A stretch of DNA of 38,489 nt from a virus: IMG/VR virus record IMGVR_UViG_3300027967_000233, positions 1 through 38,489 of that record; one strand, 5' to 3'. The translations under genes and the position numbers were made by a program. The notes beneath the pieces are model-generated. The model was not told the DNA's origin. It did not search any database and was given only the letters and a program-made list of their open reading frames with translations. Shown here piece by piece: positions 29,888 to 38,265 of the stretch. Each line of letters starts with the position of its first letter. Position 1 is the stretch's first letter.

Positions 29888-30399
29888 TGGAAGTTAAAAC
29901 CATTGACCAAATGCTAGACGCTGTAGAACTATTCATTAAAGAAAATGTTGTATCAGGTCTAAAACTTAAAACACCTAAGGGTGAGTATGTTGAGCCAAAT
30001 GTCTTTAAGGGTGTTTTACCCTTTAAACACTCATTACCTGATGATAAGAAGGAACTTGTTCCATGTATATTGGTGGGCATGGGTAAGGGCAGAGATAATG
30101 ATGACGATGGAGACATTAACATTAAGTTGACCATTGTTACATTTGATTCAGGGTTTAATGATGGTGAGTCCGAAGTGCAAGATATGAATGGCTACACTGA
30201 TCTTTTGATTGTAATTCAAAGACTTAGGGCAAGTCTACTTGGTTCGGTAGATGTAGGTGGCCTTGGAGAAGTGCAGAGACCCTATGACTTTGGTATGTAT
30301 GAAGAGCAATCATATCCGTTTTGGTATGGATATTCAATGTTTGGATTCGAAATGGACCCAATCAAACCTATAAGTAGTGAATTAGAAAATTGTCTGTAA
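29887..30399 (+). CDS. Tail completion/connector protein, hypothetical
   Basis: A 170-residue acidic protein starting at GTG 29887, which shares a base with the previous stop. Its pattern (helix, KVVSGLK-like strand, long beta segment IKLTIVTFDSG, helix with DLLIVIQRLRASLL, and YPFWYGYSMFGFEM) resembles tail terminator or completion proteins found just before sheath genes. Assignment rests on position and predicted fold only. Confidence 0.55.
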   Translation: MEVKTIDQMLDAVELFIKENVVSGLKLKTPKGEYVEPNVFKGVLPFKHSLPDDKKELVPCILVGMGKGRDNDDDGDINIKLTIVTFDSGFNDGESEVQDMNGYTDLLIVIQRLRASLLGSVDVGGLGEVQRPYDFGMYEEQSYPFWYGYSMFGFEMDPIKPISSELENCL

Positions 30400-30406
30400 G
30401 GAGGGA

Positions 30407-31852
30407 ATGACCATTACAGTATATAAACATGGTACACATGGAGCTGTACTTCCAGCTGAACCGCTTCCCGCGGTAATAGGAACTAGCATACCCGTCTATA
30501 TTGGGACAGCCCCAATTCAAATGGCAAGTGAACCTACTGCAGCTGTTAATAAACCGATATTGCTAAAATCGATGGAAGAAGCAAAGAAGCACTTTGGTTA
30601 TAGTGATGACTGGAAAACCTTCACACTATGTGAGGTTATGAAAGCTCACTTTGATAATCAGTATGGCAGTGTTGGACCTATTGTGCTAATCAATGTATTT
30701 GATCCTGAAAATGACAAAACTGCTGGAACTATAGAAGTAGAATTTGCATCTGACATAGCATATATTGATGAACCTGTAATTCTGAGTAGCATTGCAATAA
30801 CAGATAAAATCCTAGATGAGGATTTCTCAGTTGAGTACGCGGCTGATGGTCGAATCTTAATAAAGGATTTAAAAAGTGCGTTGGCTGGAACTATTAGTAT
30901 TGAATTCGATAAAATGGACATCACAAAAGTAACCGCTTCTGATATTGTTGGTGGCTTAGATTCTGAAACAGAAGTTCTAAGAGGTATTGGCTGTGTTGAT
31001 TTAGTTAATCAAATAACTGGTCAACTTCCAACAATCTTAGCTGCACCAGGCTGGTCTGATGTCGAGTCAGTTAGAGAAGCATTATATGGTAAAGCAGAAC
31101 TCATTAATGGTAGTTTCAAGGCAGTTGCTGTTGTGGATCTACCTTCAGATGCTGCACATCGAACCATAGCTTCAATTAAAACATGGAAATCCGACAACAG
31201 TGTTATTCAGGAAAATGTCAAAGCATGTTGGCCGATGGCTAAAATAGATTCAACGCTTTATCATTTATCAACAATTGCAGTGTGGCGTATGATGGTCACA
31301 GATCTTGAAAATGAAGGACCAAGTAAATCACCATCAAATAAAAAAGTGCCAGTTCTTTCACTTTGTGATGAGGATGGAAAAAACATTGAGTTTGACAAAG
31401 AACAGGCCAATAAGTTAAATGCTGTTGGAATTACAACTGCAGCATACTATGGTGGTGCCTGGAAACTATGGGGTCCCCATATGGCAAATTTCAATGTGGA
31501 TGCTGTTATTAATCCTGATAAGATATTTGATTCATCAATCAGAATGATGCATTATCTACTAAATATGTTCCAACTTAGAAACCAGGATAAAGTAGATGAA
31601 TCAATGAACCGCAGACTGGTTGAGAACATTCTGCAATCAGAGCAAATCGAACTTAATACACTTGTGTCTGATGGGAAACTACTCAGCGCAAATATCGAGT
31701 TTAAAGCGAGTGAAAACACAACTTCAGATATGGTGTCTGGTGATTTCGTATTTAGTGCTAAGACAACTACAACACCTGTTGCTAAATCAATTGGTATTGA
31801 GGTCCAGTATTCAACGAGCGGACTCTCAAAATTAATGGGAGGTGATCAGTAA
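30407..31852 (+). CDS. Contractile tail sheath protein (P2 FI-like)
   Basis: A 481-residue sheath subunit. The N-terminus has the sheath signature (VIGTSIPVYIGTAPI) and PILLKSMEEAKKHFGY. The middle has VNQITGQLPTILAAPGWSD, AVVDLPSDAA, and SCWPMAKI-like residues followed by the DENEGPSKSPSNK-like loop. The C-terminus ends in GLSKLMGGD. A contractile tail means myovirus morphology. GGAGG precedes ATG 30407 and the gene ends one base into the tube gene start (TAATG overlap). Confidence 0.92.
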   Translation: MTITVYKHGTHGAVLPAEPLPAVIGTSIPVYIGTAPIQMASEPTAAVNKPILLKSMEEAKKHFGYSDDWKTFTLCEVMKAHFDNQYGSVGPIVLINVFDPENDKTAGTIEVEFASDIAYIDEPVILSSIAITDKILDEDFSVEYAADGRILIKDLKSALAGTISIEFDKMDITKVTASDIVGGLDSETEVLRGIGCVDLVNQITGQLPTILAAPGWSDVESVREALYGKAELINGSFKAVAVVDLPSDAAHRTIASIKTWKSDNSVIQENVKACWPMAKIDSTLYHLSTIAVWRMMVTDLENEGPSKSPSNKKVPVLSLCDEDGKNIEFDKEQANKLNAVGITTAAYYGGAWKLWGPHMANFNVDAVINPDKIFDSSIRMMHYLLNMFQLRNQDKVDESMNRRLVENILQSEQIELNTLVSDGKLLSANIEFKASENTTSDMVSGDFVFSAKTTTTPVAKSIGIEVQYSTSGLSKLMGGDQ

Positions 31853-32370
31853 TGAAACATGCTGATAAAACAATCAATTATCGGATTTATGCCAAGATTG
31901 ATGAAAAAATAAAGCCTCTTGGAAACACTAAGACAGCTCAGCTTCCGGCTTTTGAGTTTGGCACTGAGACAATGTCGGGTCCTGGTATCATAGGAGAAAT
32001 TGAGATTCCTGACCCGTTTGCTATAGGTTCTATGACTTTCTCACCTTCAGTTAGTTTGATGCAAAAAGATCATATTAAATTGATGGCACCAGGTATTCAC
32101 GACTTTGAAGTGCGCTGGGCTGTGAATGTCTTAGATTCATCAGGTAAAACAAAACTACAAGGCCATAAAATGGTTATTCGTGGCATGGTTAAGAAGTTTG
32201 ACCAGGGTAAAGTTGAGAATGCATCACCAATGGATGGCTCTGGAGAATGGGAAGTAATCTACTGCAGATACTTCATTGATGGTGAAGAACAATATGAAGT
32301 AGACAAGTTGAATGGAAAACTTGTAATCGCTGGTGTGAACTACGGCGATCAACTTAATAACTTACTTTAA
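31852..32370 (+). CDS. Tail tube protein (P2 FII-like)
   Basis: A 172-residue major tube protein. Key segments are KTAQLPAFEFGTETMSGPGI near the N-terminus, EIEIPDP, MTFSPSVSLM, VRWAVNVLDSSGKT, KMVIRGMVKKFDQGKVENAS, and WEVIYCRYFIDGEEQYEVDKLN, which match P2-type tube proteins. The start overlaps the sheath stop. A terminator directly after it should keep sheath and tube more abundant than the following tail genes. Confidence 0.92.
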   Translation: MKHADKTINYRIYAKIDEKIKPLGNTKTAQLPAFEFGTETMSGPGIIGEIEIPDPFAIGSMTFSPSVSLMQKDHIKLMAPGIHDFEVRWAVNVLDSSGKTKLQGHKMVIRGMVKKFDQGKVENASPMDGSGEWEVIYCRYFIDGEEQYEVDKLNGKLVIAGVNYGDQLNNLL

Positions 32371-32396
32371 GACAGCTAATCTAGCTGTCTTTTTCT
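32371..32396 (+). terminator. Terminator or attenuator after tail tube gene
   Basis: GACAGCTA pairs perfectly with TAGCTGTC around ATC and is followed by TTTTTC. In the middle of the tail operon it probably acts as an attenuator that favours sheath and tube over downstream genes. Confidence 0.85.
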
Positions 32397-32411
32397 ATGG
32401 AGGAAAACATA

Positions 32412-32750
32412 ATGAAGGACACAAATTCAAGTGTTGGTTCGATAAAACTACCAGCTAATTTCAAAATTGATGGGACGATTGTCAAAGTTCTTAACTACAA
32501 CTTAGATGATCTACAAGGTGATGCAGTTGAAAACGCAACACGTGCGCTGACTGCTACTGGATATGTAGTTCAAGTAGCAGACCTTGATACACAACTTCAT
32601 GCATCACTTTTTGCAGAGGCTGCTGGTGTCACTTTTGAAGATATTAAACGTCTTCCAATGAAAACTTATATGAAAACAGCGCGTATCACACGAGATTTTT
32701 TGTTGAACGACTCGGAGGAATCCCAGAAGGAGAATACATCCGAAGAGTAA
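32412..32750 (+). CDS. Tail assembly chaperone, short form (gpE-like)
   Basis: A 112-residue chaperone that should coat the tape measure during tail assembly, as P2 gpE does. Features are LPANFKIDGTIVKVLNYNL and GDAVENATRALTATG. ATG 32412 has GGAGG upstream; an in-frame ATG at 32397 lies on that site. A slippery heptamer near its end (32696-32702) allows a longer frameshifted form. Location between tube and tape measure is diagnostic. Confidence 0.8.
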   Translation: MKDTNSSVGSIKLPANFKIDGTIVKVLNYNLDDLQGDAVENATRALTATGYVVQVADLDTQLHASLFAEAAGVTFEDIKRLPMKTYMKTARITRDFLLNDSEESQKENTSEE

Positions 32751-32890
32751 GAACACTGATCACGCTCCATACGAGCACAACGTATAGAGAATGTTGCGAC
32801 ATGAGGCTCAGTGAACTGCTTGACTACTATGATGATTTAGCTGAAGTAACAGCTGAATCATCACAGAAGGGAGGTGAAGCAAGTCCGTAA
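32412..32890 (+). CDS. Tail chaperone, -1 frameshift form (gpE+E'-like)
   Basis: T-TTT-TTG at 32696-32702, in the correct phase, permits -1 slippage from the E-like frame. The -1 frame then stays open from 32702 to the TAA at 32888-32890, adding about 62 residues including VERLGGIPEGEYIRR, then MRLSELLDYYDDLAEVTAE, to give a 159-residue fusion. This extension has no start codon with a ribosome binding site of its own. The same strategy is established in P2, where E+E' is made by a -1 shift, and in many other tails. Confidence 0.8.
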
Positions 32891-34916
32891 TAATGGATTT
32901 CAAACCACTATTGTCATTGGTGGTAGAATGTCAAGATCGCTCAGAAATGCATTTAGAAGTACTCAAAGTGGAGCGACTGCAACTGCCAGAGTAATGAAAA
33001 CCTCAGCAAAAGTTGTTGCAGCAGCAAGTACAGCAGTAGGAGCTGCATCCGCTGCGGGTATGGCTGTTGCAACAAAGTCGGCAGTAGAATATCAAGATCA
33101 ATTGGCTGACACGTCAACCCTTCTTGATGGTGATGTTGCGAGTAAGGTATCGAAACTATCAAAGAATGTAAAAAGTCTCAGTGTTGTCACGGGTAAAACG
33201 ACAACGGATATGAATGCAGGTTTATATCAAGTCGTTTCTGCTTTTGGTGACACAGCTGATAGTGCAAGATACCTTGAAGTAGCATCGAAAGCTGCCGTTG
33301 GAGGTAACGCTGAAATAGCCAGTTCTGTAAGTCTTCTCTCAAGTGTCACAAAAGGTTATGGTGATACAACTGTTGAAGCAACCCAAAAGGTTTCTGACTT
33401 AGCTTTTAAGACTGTTAAGTTGGGTGAGACCACTTTCCCGGAACTGGCTGCAAACATGGGAAAGGTTATACCGATTGCGAGTGCACTTGGGTCTAGGCAA
33501 GAAGAACTCTTTGGTTCTATGGCAACCCTTACAGGAGTTACAGGTAATACTGCTGAAGTTTCAACGCAGCTAAGAGCAACATACCAAGGGCTTTTACAAC
33601 CAACAGGCAATATGCAAAAGGCTCTAGAGGCTCTGGGGTACGCCAATGGTAAAGCTGCAATAGAGAGTGAAGGACTGGGTGACTTATTAATCAAGCTTAG
33701 AAAGCTCGTAAATGATGATGAAGTAGCATTCTCAAGTCTATTTGGATCTGTTGAAGCTAAATCTGCTGTACTTGCATTAACTGGCAGTCAGGCAGAAAAC
33801 TTTGCAAAGAAAACAGCAGAAATGGCTACTGCTTCTGGAACAGCTGAAGCAGCTTTCTTAGCTAAATCCAAGACTGCAAAAGGTTTATTTAATCGACTGA
33901 AATCAGTTGGTAATGTCATAGCTATTAACATAGGTGAAAAAGCGCTTCCAACACTCGTTCGAATGAGTGAGTATTTACTTGACGCATTCGAAACACATCA
34001 ACCTGAGATCAATACATTTATAGATTCTGTTGCATCTATTGCCGGTGTTGTGTTTCCTGCTCTGATAAGTTCAGTCCAAGTAGCATGGGAAAAGTTGACG
34101 GGTGTATACAGGTTCTTGTCAGGGAACTGGAATAAAATTGAGCCAATTGTCGTTGGTGTGACTGCTGCGTTTTTAGCATTCAAAGTTATGACCAGTGCCA
34201 TAAACATTGCGATGGGTGCATACCGAATTGCGATGCTTGTTGCAACTGCAGTTACTACTGGTTTTGCTTCTGTTATGGCAGTTGTTACAAGTCCAGTATT
34301 TTTAGTGGCTGCAGCAATAGGTCTAGTCATTGGAGCTGGATGGGCTCTTTATAAAAACTGGGATACGATAACTAAGGGGTTGTCAGCCTTTTGGCAGAAC
34401 AACGTAATGCCAGTCTTTGCAGGTATTGGTGAGTGGTTTAGTGGAATTTTTGAAGGTGTCGTTAAGATATTTAAAGGCTATGTGAATATTTATGTGAACA
34501 TAATCAACTTAATTGTAGACAAACTCAATGGTATTAATATTGATATTCCAGACTGGGTACCTGGCATTGGTGGTGAAACCTTTGGTATTTCGATTCCGAA
34601 ACTACCAACATTCGCACTAGGTGGCGTTGCCACTGGACCATCCATCTTTGGTGAAGCGGGACCTGAAATGGCGATTCCGCTTAAACGAGGAAACAGACGA
34701 AGTTTAGACTTATTAAATCAAACGGCTCAAATGCTTGGGGTGTCATCTCCTAAAGGTGGAACAGTCGAAGAACTTCATTATCATTATAGTCCGGTAATCC
34801 AAGGTGGAGAACCTAGTAAAGTCGATAGAGTACTCAAAGATAATTTCGAGGAGTTTAAGAAGTTTACTCGTCGAGATAGGAAGCAAAGAAGAAGGGTGGC
34901 ATTTAGTGATGGATAA
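32874..34916 (+). CDS. Tail tape measure protein
   Basis: A 680-residue length-determining protein. The N-terminus (TTIVIGGRMSRSLRNAF) is followed by the phage TMP domain near residues 75-300 (EYQDQLADTSTLLDGD, TGKTTTDMNAGLYQVVSAFG, FPELAANMGKVIPIASALG). Hydrophobic segments lie at about 420-485. Near the end is the common GGVATGPSIFGEAGPEMAIP motif. At the usual 0.15 nm per residue the tail would be roughly 100 nm long. GTG 32874 is the earliest plausible start and overlaps the chaperone extension. The stop overlaps the X gene. Confidence 0.92.
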   Translation: MKQVRNNGFQTTIVIGGRMSRSLRNAFRSTQSGATATARVMKTSAKVVAAASTAVGAASAAGMAVATKSAVEYQDQLADTSTLLDGDVASKVSKLSKNVKSLSVVTGKTTTDMNAGLYQVVSAFGDTADSARYLEVASKAAVGGNAEIASSVSLLSSVTKGYGDTTVEATQKVSDLAFKTVKLGETTFPELAANMGKVIPIASALGSRQEELFGSMATLTGVTGNTAEVSTQLRATYQGLLQPTGNMQKALEALGYANGKAAIESEGLGDLLIKLRKLVNDDEVAFSSLFGSVEAKSAVLALTGSQAENFAKKTAEMATASGTAEAAFLAKSKTAKGLFNRLKSVGNVIAINIGEKALPTLVRMSEYLLDAFETHQPEINTFIDSVASIAGVVFPALISSVQVAWEKLTGVYRFLSGNWNKIEPIVVGVTAAFLAFKVMTSAINIAMGAYRIAMLVATAVTTGFASVMAVVTSPVFLVAAAIGLVIGAGWALYKNWDTITKGLSAFWQNNVMPVFAGIGEWFSGIFEGVVKIFKGYVNIYVNIINLIVDKLNGINIDIPDWVPGIGGETFGISIPKLPTFALGGVATGPSIFGEAGPEMAIPLKRGNRRSLDLLNQTAQMLGVSSPKGGTVEELHYHYSPVIQGGEPSKVDRVLKDNFEEFKKFTRRDRKQRRRVAFSDG

Positions 34917-35127
34917 TCAGTTGTATTATAAATATGTCACTCTGCAGGGCGATACGTATGATAGTATCGCCCTTGATTTTTATACTGATGAATTTAAAGC
35001 GGATCTGATTATTAAAGCAAATCCTTTAAGTGTTGGAACATTGGTCTTTGATGCTGGTGTTGAGCTGTATATACCTATAGTTAACACAGTTGATCAATCC
35101 AAACTGCCACCATGGAGACAAACGTAA
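34909..35127 (+). CDS. Tail protein X-like (LysM-type baseplate protein)
   Basis: A 72-residue protein of the P2 gpX kind: YVTLQGDTYDSIALDFYTDE, then LIIKANP and ELYIPIV, a LysM-like fold thought to fix tube to hub. ATG 34909 overlaps the tape measure stop by eight bases and follows AAGGGTGG. In P2 the order is T, U, X, D; here U-like comes later. Confidence 0.85.
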   Translation: MDNQLYYKYVTLQGDTYDSIALDFYTDEFKADLIIKANPLSVGTLVFDAGVELYIPIVNTVDQSKLPPWRQT

Positions 35128-35138
35128 ATGAGGTGCTT

Positions 35139-36050
35139 ATGCAGATTATTATTGATGACGTAGATATTACACCTAGAATCACATCTGCTGGTGTTGTTTA
35201 CTCAGACAATGCAGGTGGTTCTGCTGATACTATTGATCTAATTTTTGATGATACAGAAAGATTATGGGAGAAGTGGAGACCAAAAAGGGGGCAGGTTATT
35301 CAGTTTATTGATGAGAAATTGAATACAGGTAAGATGTATCTTGATCAAAGAGAACAGTCCTCGGGCATGTTTGTTGTAGGTGCTAGATCAACACCTCAGA
35401 ACAAAACGAACGTGTTCAAAAGTTGGGAGCATATAAGGTTTAAGCTCCTTGCTAAAAATCTAGCTGAATCAGTTGGACTACAAGTTGAATTTTATGATAT
35501 TGAAGATTACCTGTATGAGTCTGTGATACAGTCCGATGAAACATCGTTAGAGTGTTTGAATAGACTCTGCATACGTGAAGGATATTCATTAAAAGTTTAT
35601 GATGGAAAAGCAATCATTTACGATGTGAAGTCTCGAGAAAACTCGAAACCAGTTTTAAAGATACAAAGGGATGAAGTGTTAGGTGAACCAGAGTACTTCG
35701 AAGATGCAGAAACAAAATCACTTTGTATCGTTAGGCATGCAACCTCAAATGGAGCTTACCATAGAGCAGAAGCTTATGCAGATGTACCTGGTGGAATCCT
35801 CAAAATTGATGAGGTTGTTTCCAGTCAGGCAGAAGCATATAGATATGCAGTGAACCATCTCAATAACTGGAATTGCGACAGTAAAAAAGGATATATTGCA
35901 GTCGAATTGAATAAGTCTCTGACATCGGGACAAATGATTGAACTTGAGAATTTTGGATTAGCTGATGGTGTCCATTTTATTAAAAGTGTCGTACATGACT
36001 ATCAAGATGGTGCTTCATATATAAGTTTTAGACGTAAACGAGGTGAGTAG
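35139..36050 (+). CDS. Tail hub protein, P2 late control D-like
   Basis: A 303-residue baseplate hub protein of the gpD/gp27 type. Features are IIIDDVDITPRI at the start, GGSADTIDLIFDDTERLW, SWEHIRFKLLAKNLAES, SDETSLECLNRLCIREG, and a C-terminal DGVHFIKSVVHDY followed by YISFRR. I chose ATG 35139, which has GAGG five bases upstream and follows the X stop; an earlier ATG at 35112 overlaps X. In P2 gpD is called late control because it affects Ogr. Confidence 0.85.
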   Translation: MQIIIDDVDITPRITSAGVVYSDNAGGSADTIDLIFDDTERLWEKWRPKRGQVIQFIDEKLNTGKMYLDQREQSSGMFVVGARSTPQNKTNVFKSWEHIRFKLLAKNLAESVGLQVEFYDIEDYLYESVIQSDETSLECLNRLCIREGYSLKVYDGKAIIYDVKSRENSKPVLKIQRDEVLGEPEYFEDAETKSLCIVRHATSNGAYHRAEAYADVPGGILKIDEVVSSQAEAYRYAVNHLNNWNCDSKKGYIAVELNKSLTSGQMIELENFGLADGVHFIKSVVHDYQDGASYISFRRKRGE

Positions 36051-36051
36051 C

Positions 36052-36300
36052 ATGGTTCTTAATGGCATGCACAGAGCTAAAGTAACTGAAGTTGATTTAG
36101 ATAAAAGAGTAGGAAAAGTTACCCTTCCACTGCTTGATGATGCTGTTTCTCCTTATTTACCAGTTTTGCAACCATTTTTTAGTATTCCTGAAGACATGGA
36201 CATTCAGTTTCTAATAGAAGTAAACACAGATGTTGTTGTCCAGTTCTTTGGGAGTATTAGTAATGGTGTGATCATTGGAAAAGTAGGAGGTGGGGCATAA
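36052..36300 (+). CDS. Baseplate spike-like protein (gpV-like OB domain)
   Basis: An 82-residue protein with the OB-type beta pattern at the base of gpV/gp5-type spikes: HRAKVTEVDLDKRVGKVTLP, then PYLPVLQPF and VVVQFFGSISNGVIIG. It lacks the long beta-helix tip of P2 gpV, so it would form only the spike base or needs a partner. ATG 36052 follows GAGGTG. The stop overlaps the next start (TAATG). Confidence 0.65.
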   Translation: MVLNGMHRAKVTEVDLDKRVGKVTLPLLDDAVSPYLPVLQPFFSIPEDMDIQFLIEVNTDVVVQFFGSISNGVIIGKVGGGA

Positions 36301-36851
36301 TGCAAGTAGCTGCATTTGGTACTAAAGTGTTTTCGGGGAGTGTTAATCGAACTCTGGTACCTGAATCGATGGATGGCTCTCTAGAGCTTAAGCGACAAGT
36401 CCAAGACAATGTTAGTGGCAAACCTTCAACTTATATAAAAGGTGCAGGGCTTAGACAACTCAATTTTGTTATCAAGCTTAAACGAGTGTTAGGTGTGGAT
36501 GTTGCTGCTGAAATAAAATCATTCGAGTCGATGTTAGAAGATGCTAAACCACTGCCCCTCACCATTGGAGGTGTGAAAGAAGGGAATAACAACTTTCTTC
36601 TTGTTAATGTGAGTAAAAGTAAAATCAAAATGCTTGGTACTACATTAATATCTGCTGAGGTCTCGTTGACGTTTGAGGAGTTTTATAAAAAGGGATCCGC
36701 AAAGGATCCTTCATCAAACGGTATGAACTTCAATTTGGATAATGTTATATCCGATAAATTTCATTATGTCGATAAGCTTGATGAAAAACGTTCAAATCCT
36801 AATGCGGAAGCTGCACTAAAAAACGGGCCGATGACTAGATCAATGTTATAG
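36300..36851 (+). CDS. Baseplate/tail protein, gpU-like
   Basis: A 183-residue protein. The arrangement TYIKGAGLRQLNFVIKL, KPLPLTIGGV, NNFLLVNVSKSKIKMLG and ISAEVSLTFEEFY resembles the P2 gpU family and its Gram-positive relatives that contact the end of the tail. It starts at the ATG overlapping the previous stop. In P2 gpU is between T and X; here it is between V and W, so this could be a functional relative instead. The last 40 residues look like a flexible tail. Confidence 0.6.
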   Translation: MQVAAFGTKVFSGSVNRTLVPESMDGSLELKRQVQDNVSGKPSTYIKGAGLRQLNFVIKLKRVLGVDVAAEIKSFESMLEDAKPLPLTIGGVKEGNNNFLLVNVSKSKIKMLGTTLISAEVSLTFEEFYKKGSAKDPSSNGMNFNLDNVISDKFHYVDKLDEKRSNPNAEAALKNGPMTRSML

Positions 36852-36859
36852 GAGACGAT

Positions 36860-37165
36860 ATGGTTATTGAAATTAACACAATTGATCCACCTGAAATTGA
36901 CTGGAATGCTGTGGGTAAGGAACGCATCATACAAAATGTAAGAAATCTTTTGCAAACAGTTCGGTATGATGTGCCATATGATAGAACACTTGGACTCAGT
37001 GCAGATTTACCAGATGAATCAGGTGAAGGATTATCTGCTGTTCTGCTCAATCTTGTTTCTGAACTTATCAGCAGAAAAGAACCTCGGGCAACTGTTCTGA
37101 GTGTGGTTGTAAATGCTATTGATGCAAGTGGAAATCTAATAATGAAAGTAGAGGTAGATGTATGA
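36860..37165 (+). CDS. Baseplate protein gpW/gp25-like
   Basis: A 101-residue wedge protein. The family signature is visible as RNLLQTVRYDVPYDRTLGL near the N-terminus, corresponding to the gp25 region that aligns with tube and sheath initiation. The C-terminus has a beta segment (VVVNAIDASGNLIMKVEVD). GGAG precedes ATG 36860 and the stop overlaps the next start by four bases. Confidence 0.85.
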   Translation: MVIEINTIDPPEIDWNAVGKERIIQNVRNLLQTVRYDVPYDRTLGLSADLPDESGEGLSAVLLNLVSELISRKEPRATVLSVVVNAIDASGNLIMKVEVDV

Positions 37166-38265
37166 GTGAGTTTAACTTTTTTGATATCGATTCTGCAGCT
37201 ACCTTTGAGAAAATGTTAGCTGATTTTGAAAACAACCGTGGCATAACCCTTTATCCAGGTGATGAAAGACGCAGTATGCTACTTGCTATGCTCCCAGTGA
37301 TTATTCAGTTAAAAGCTAAGATAAATGAAACTGCAAAAAGAAATCTTATCAAGTATGCGGATGGAGAGCTACTAGATGAACTTGCATGGCAGTTTTATAA
37401 AGTTACTAGAATCCCTGCAATGAAAGCAGAAGTTCCCGGTCGCGTTGAGTTAACGGCTATTCAGTCTGTAGATGTGCCGGTTGAAGCAGGAGAGTTAGTT
37501 ACTGGTGATGGAACACTATATTTTGTTGTTAAAGATTCAGTACTTGTGCCAGCTGGAGATGAATCTATTGCTTGCAGTCTTATTGCATATGACACAGGAC
37601 CAGAGTATAACGACCTTACAGCAGGTCAGATTAAATCACTAGTAAAGCCACTACCATTTGTAAAGCAGATTGTGAATATGGCTGTTTCGTCAGGTGGATT
37701 CAATGAGGAGTCTGATCAGAAGTTCAAAGATAGATTACTTTCTGCACCTGAGGGGTTCAGTACCGCTGGTCCTGAGGGGGCATATATTTTTCATGCTATG
37801 TCAGCAGATGTGTCGATTGTTGATGTTCGAGCAGTTTCCCCAAACCCATGTGAGGTTGATGTTATTGTTCTATGTGAGAACGGAGTGTTACCTGATCAAG
37901 TCATACTTGATCGTGTCACTGATGCTCTGTCACCAAGGCATATTCGACCACTTTGTGATCTAGTTACAGTTAAACCACCTACTCAAGTTTCTTACAATAT
38001 TGAACTTGAGTATTTTATTGCCAAGGAAAATGCCTCGAGAGAAACGGACATCAGGGCAAGTCTTGAGAATGACGTTGTTGATGGATATAAGGCTTGGCAA
38101 TGTGATGCACTTGAGAGAAGCATTAATCCAGATGAGTTAAGAGGTAGAATGAGGGATGCTTCAGCATATCGTATTGATATTACCTGGCCAGTGTTTACTC
38201 AGTTGAGTGAGTCACAAGTGGCAAAGGTTGGCACAGTGACCTTAAACTATGGGGGATTGATCTAA
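37162..38265 (+). CDS. Baseplate protein gpJ-like
   Basis: A 367-residue wedge protein of the P2 J/Mu gp47 family. Features are YPGDERRSMLLAMLPVIIQL, KYADGELLDELAWQF, PVEAGELVTGDGTLYFVV, the ESDQKFKDRLLSAPEGFSTA motif and GPEGAYIFHAMSADVSIVDV, then the strands DVIVLCENG and a C-terminal NIELEYFIAKENA. The stop overlaps the start of gene I by one base. It forms the outer baseplate ring that binds tail fibres. Confidence 0.9.
   Translation: MSEFNFFDIDSAATFEKMLADFENNRGITLYPGDERRSMLLAMLPVIIQLKAKINETAKRNLIKYADGELLDELAWQFYKVTRIPAMKAEVPGRVELTAIQSVDVPVEAGELVTGDGTLYFVVKDSVLVPAGDESIACSLIAYDTGPEYNDLTAGQIKSLVKPLPFVKQIVNMAVSSGGFNEESDQKFKDRLLSAPEGFSTAGPEGAYIFHAMSADVSIVDVRAVSPNPCEVDVIVLCENGVLPDQVILDRVTDALSPRHIRPLCDLVTVKPPTQVSYNIELEYFIAKENASRETDIRASLENDVVDGYKAWQCDALERSINPDELRGRMRDASAYRIDITWPVFTQLSESQVAKVGTVTLNYGGLI

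Noticed and set aside
36690-36713. Hairpin with two GGATCC halves in the gpU-like gene
   Set aside because: It lies inside a continuous coding region, has no T tract, and can arise from codon choice; no regulatory role supported.
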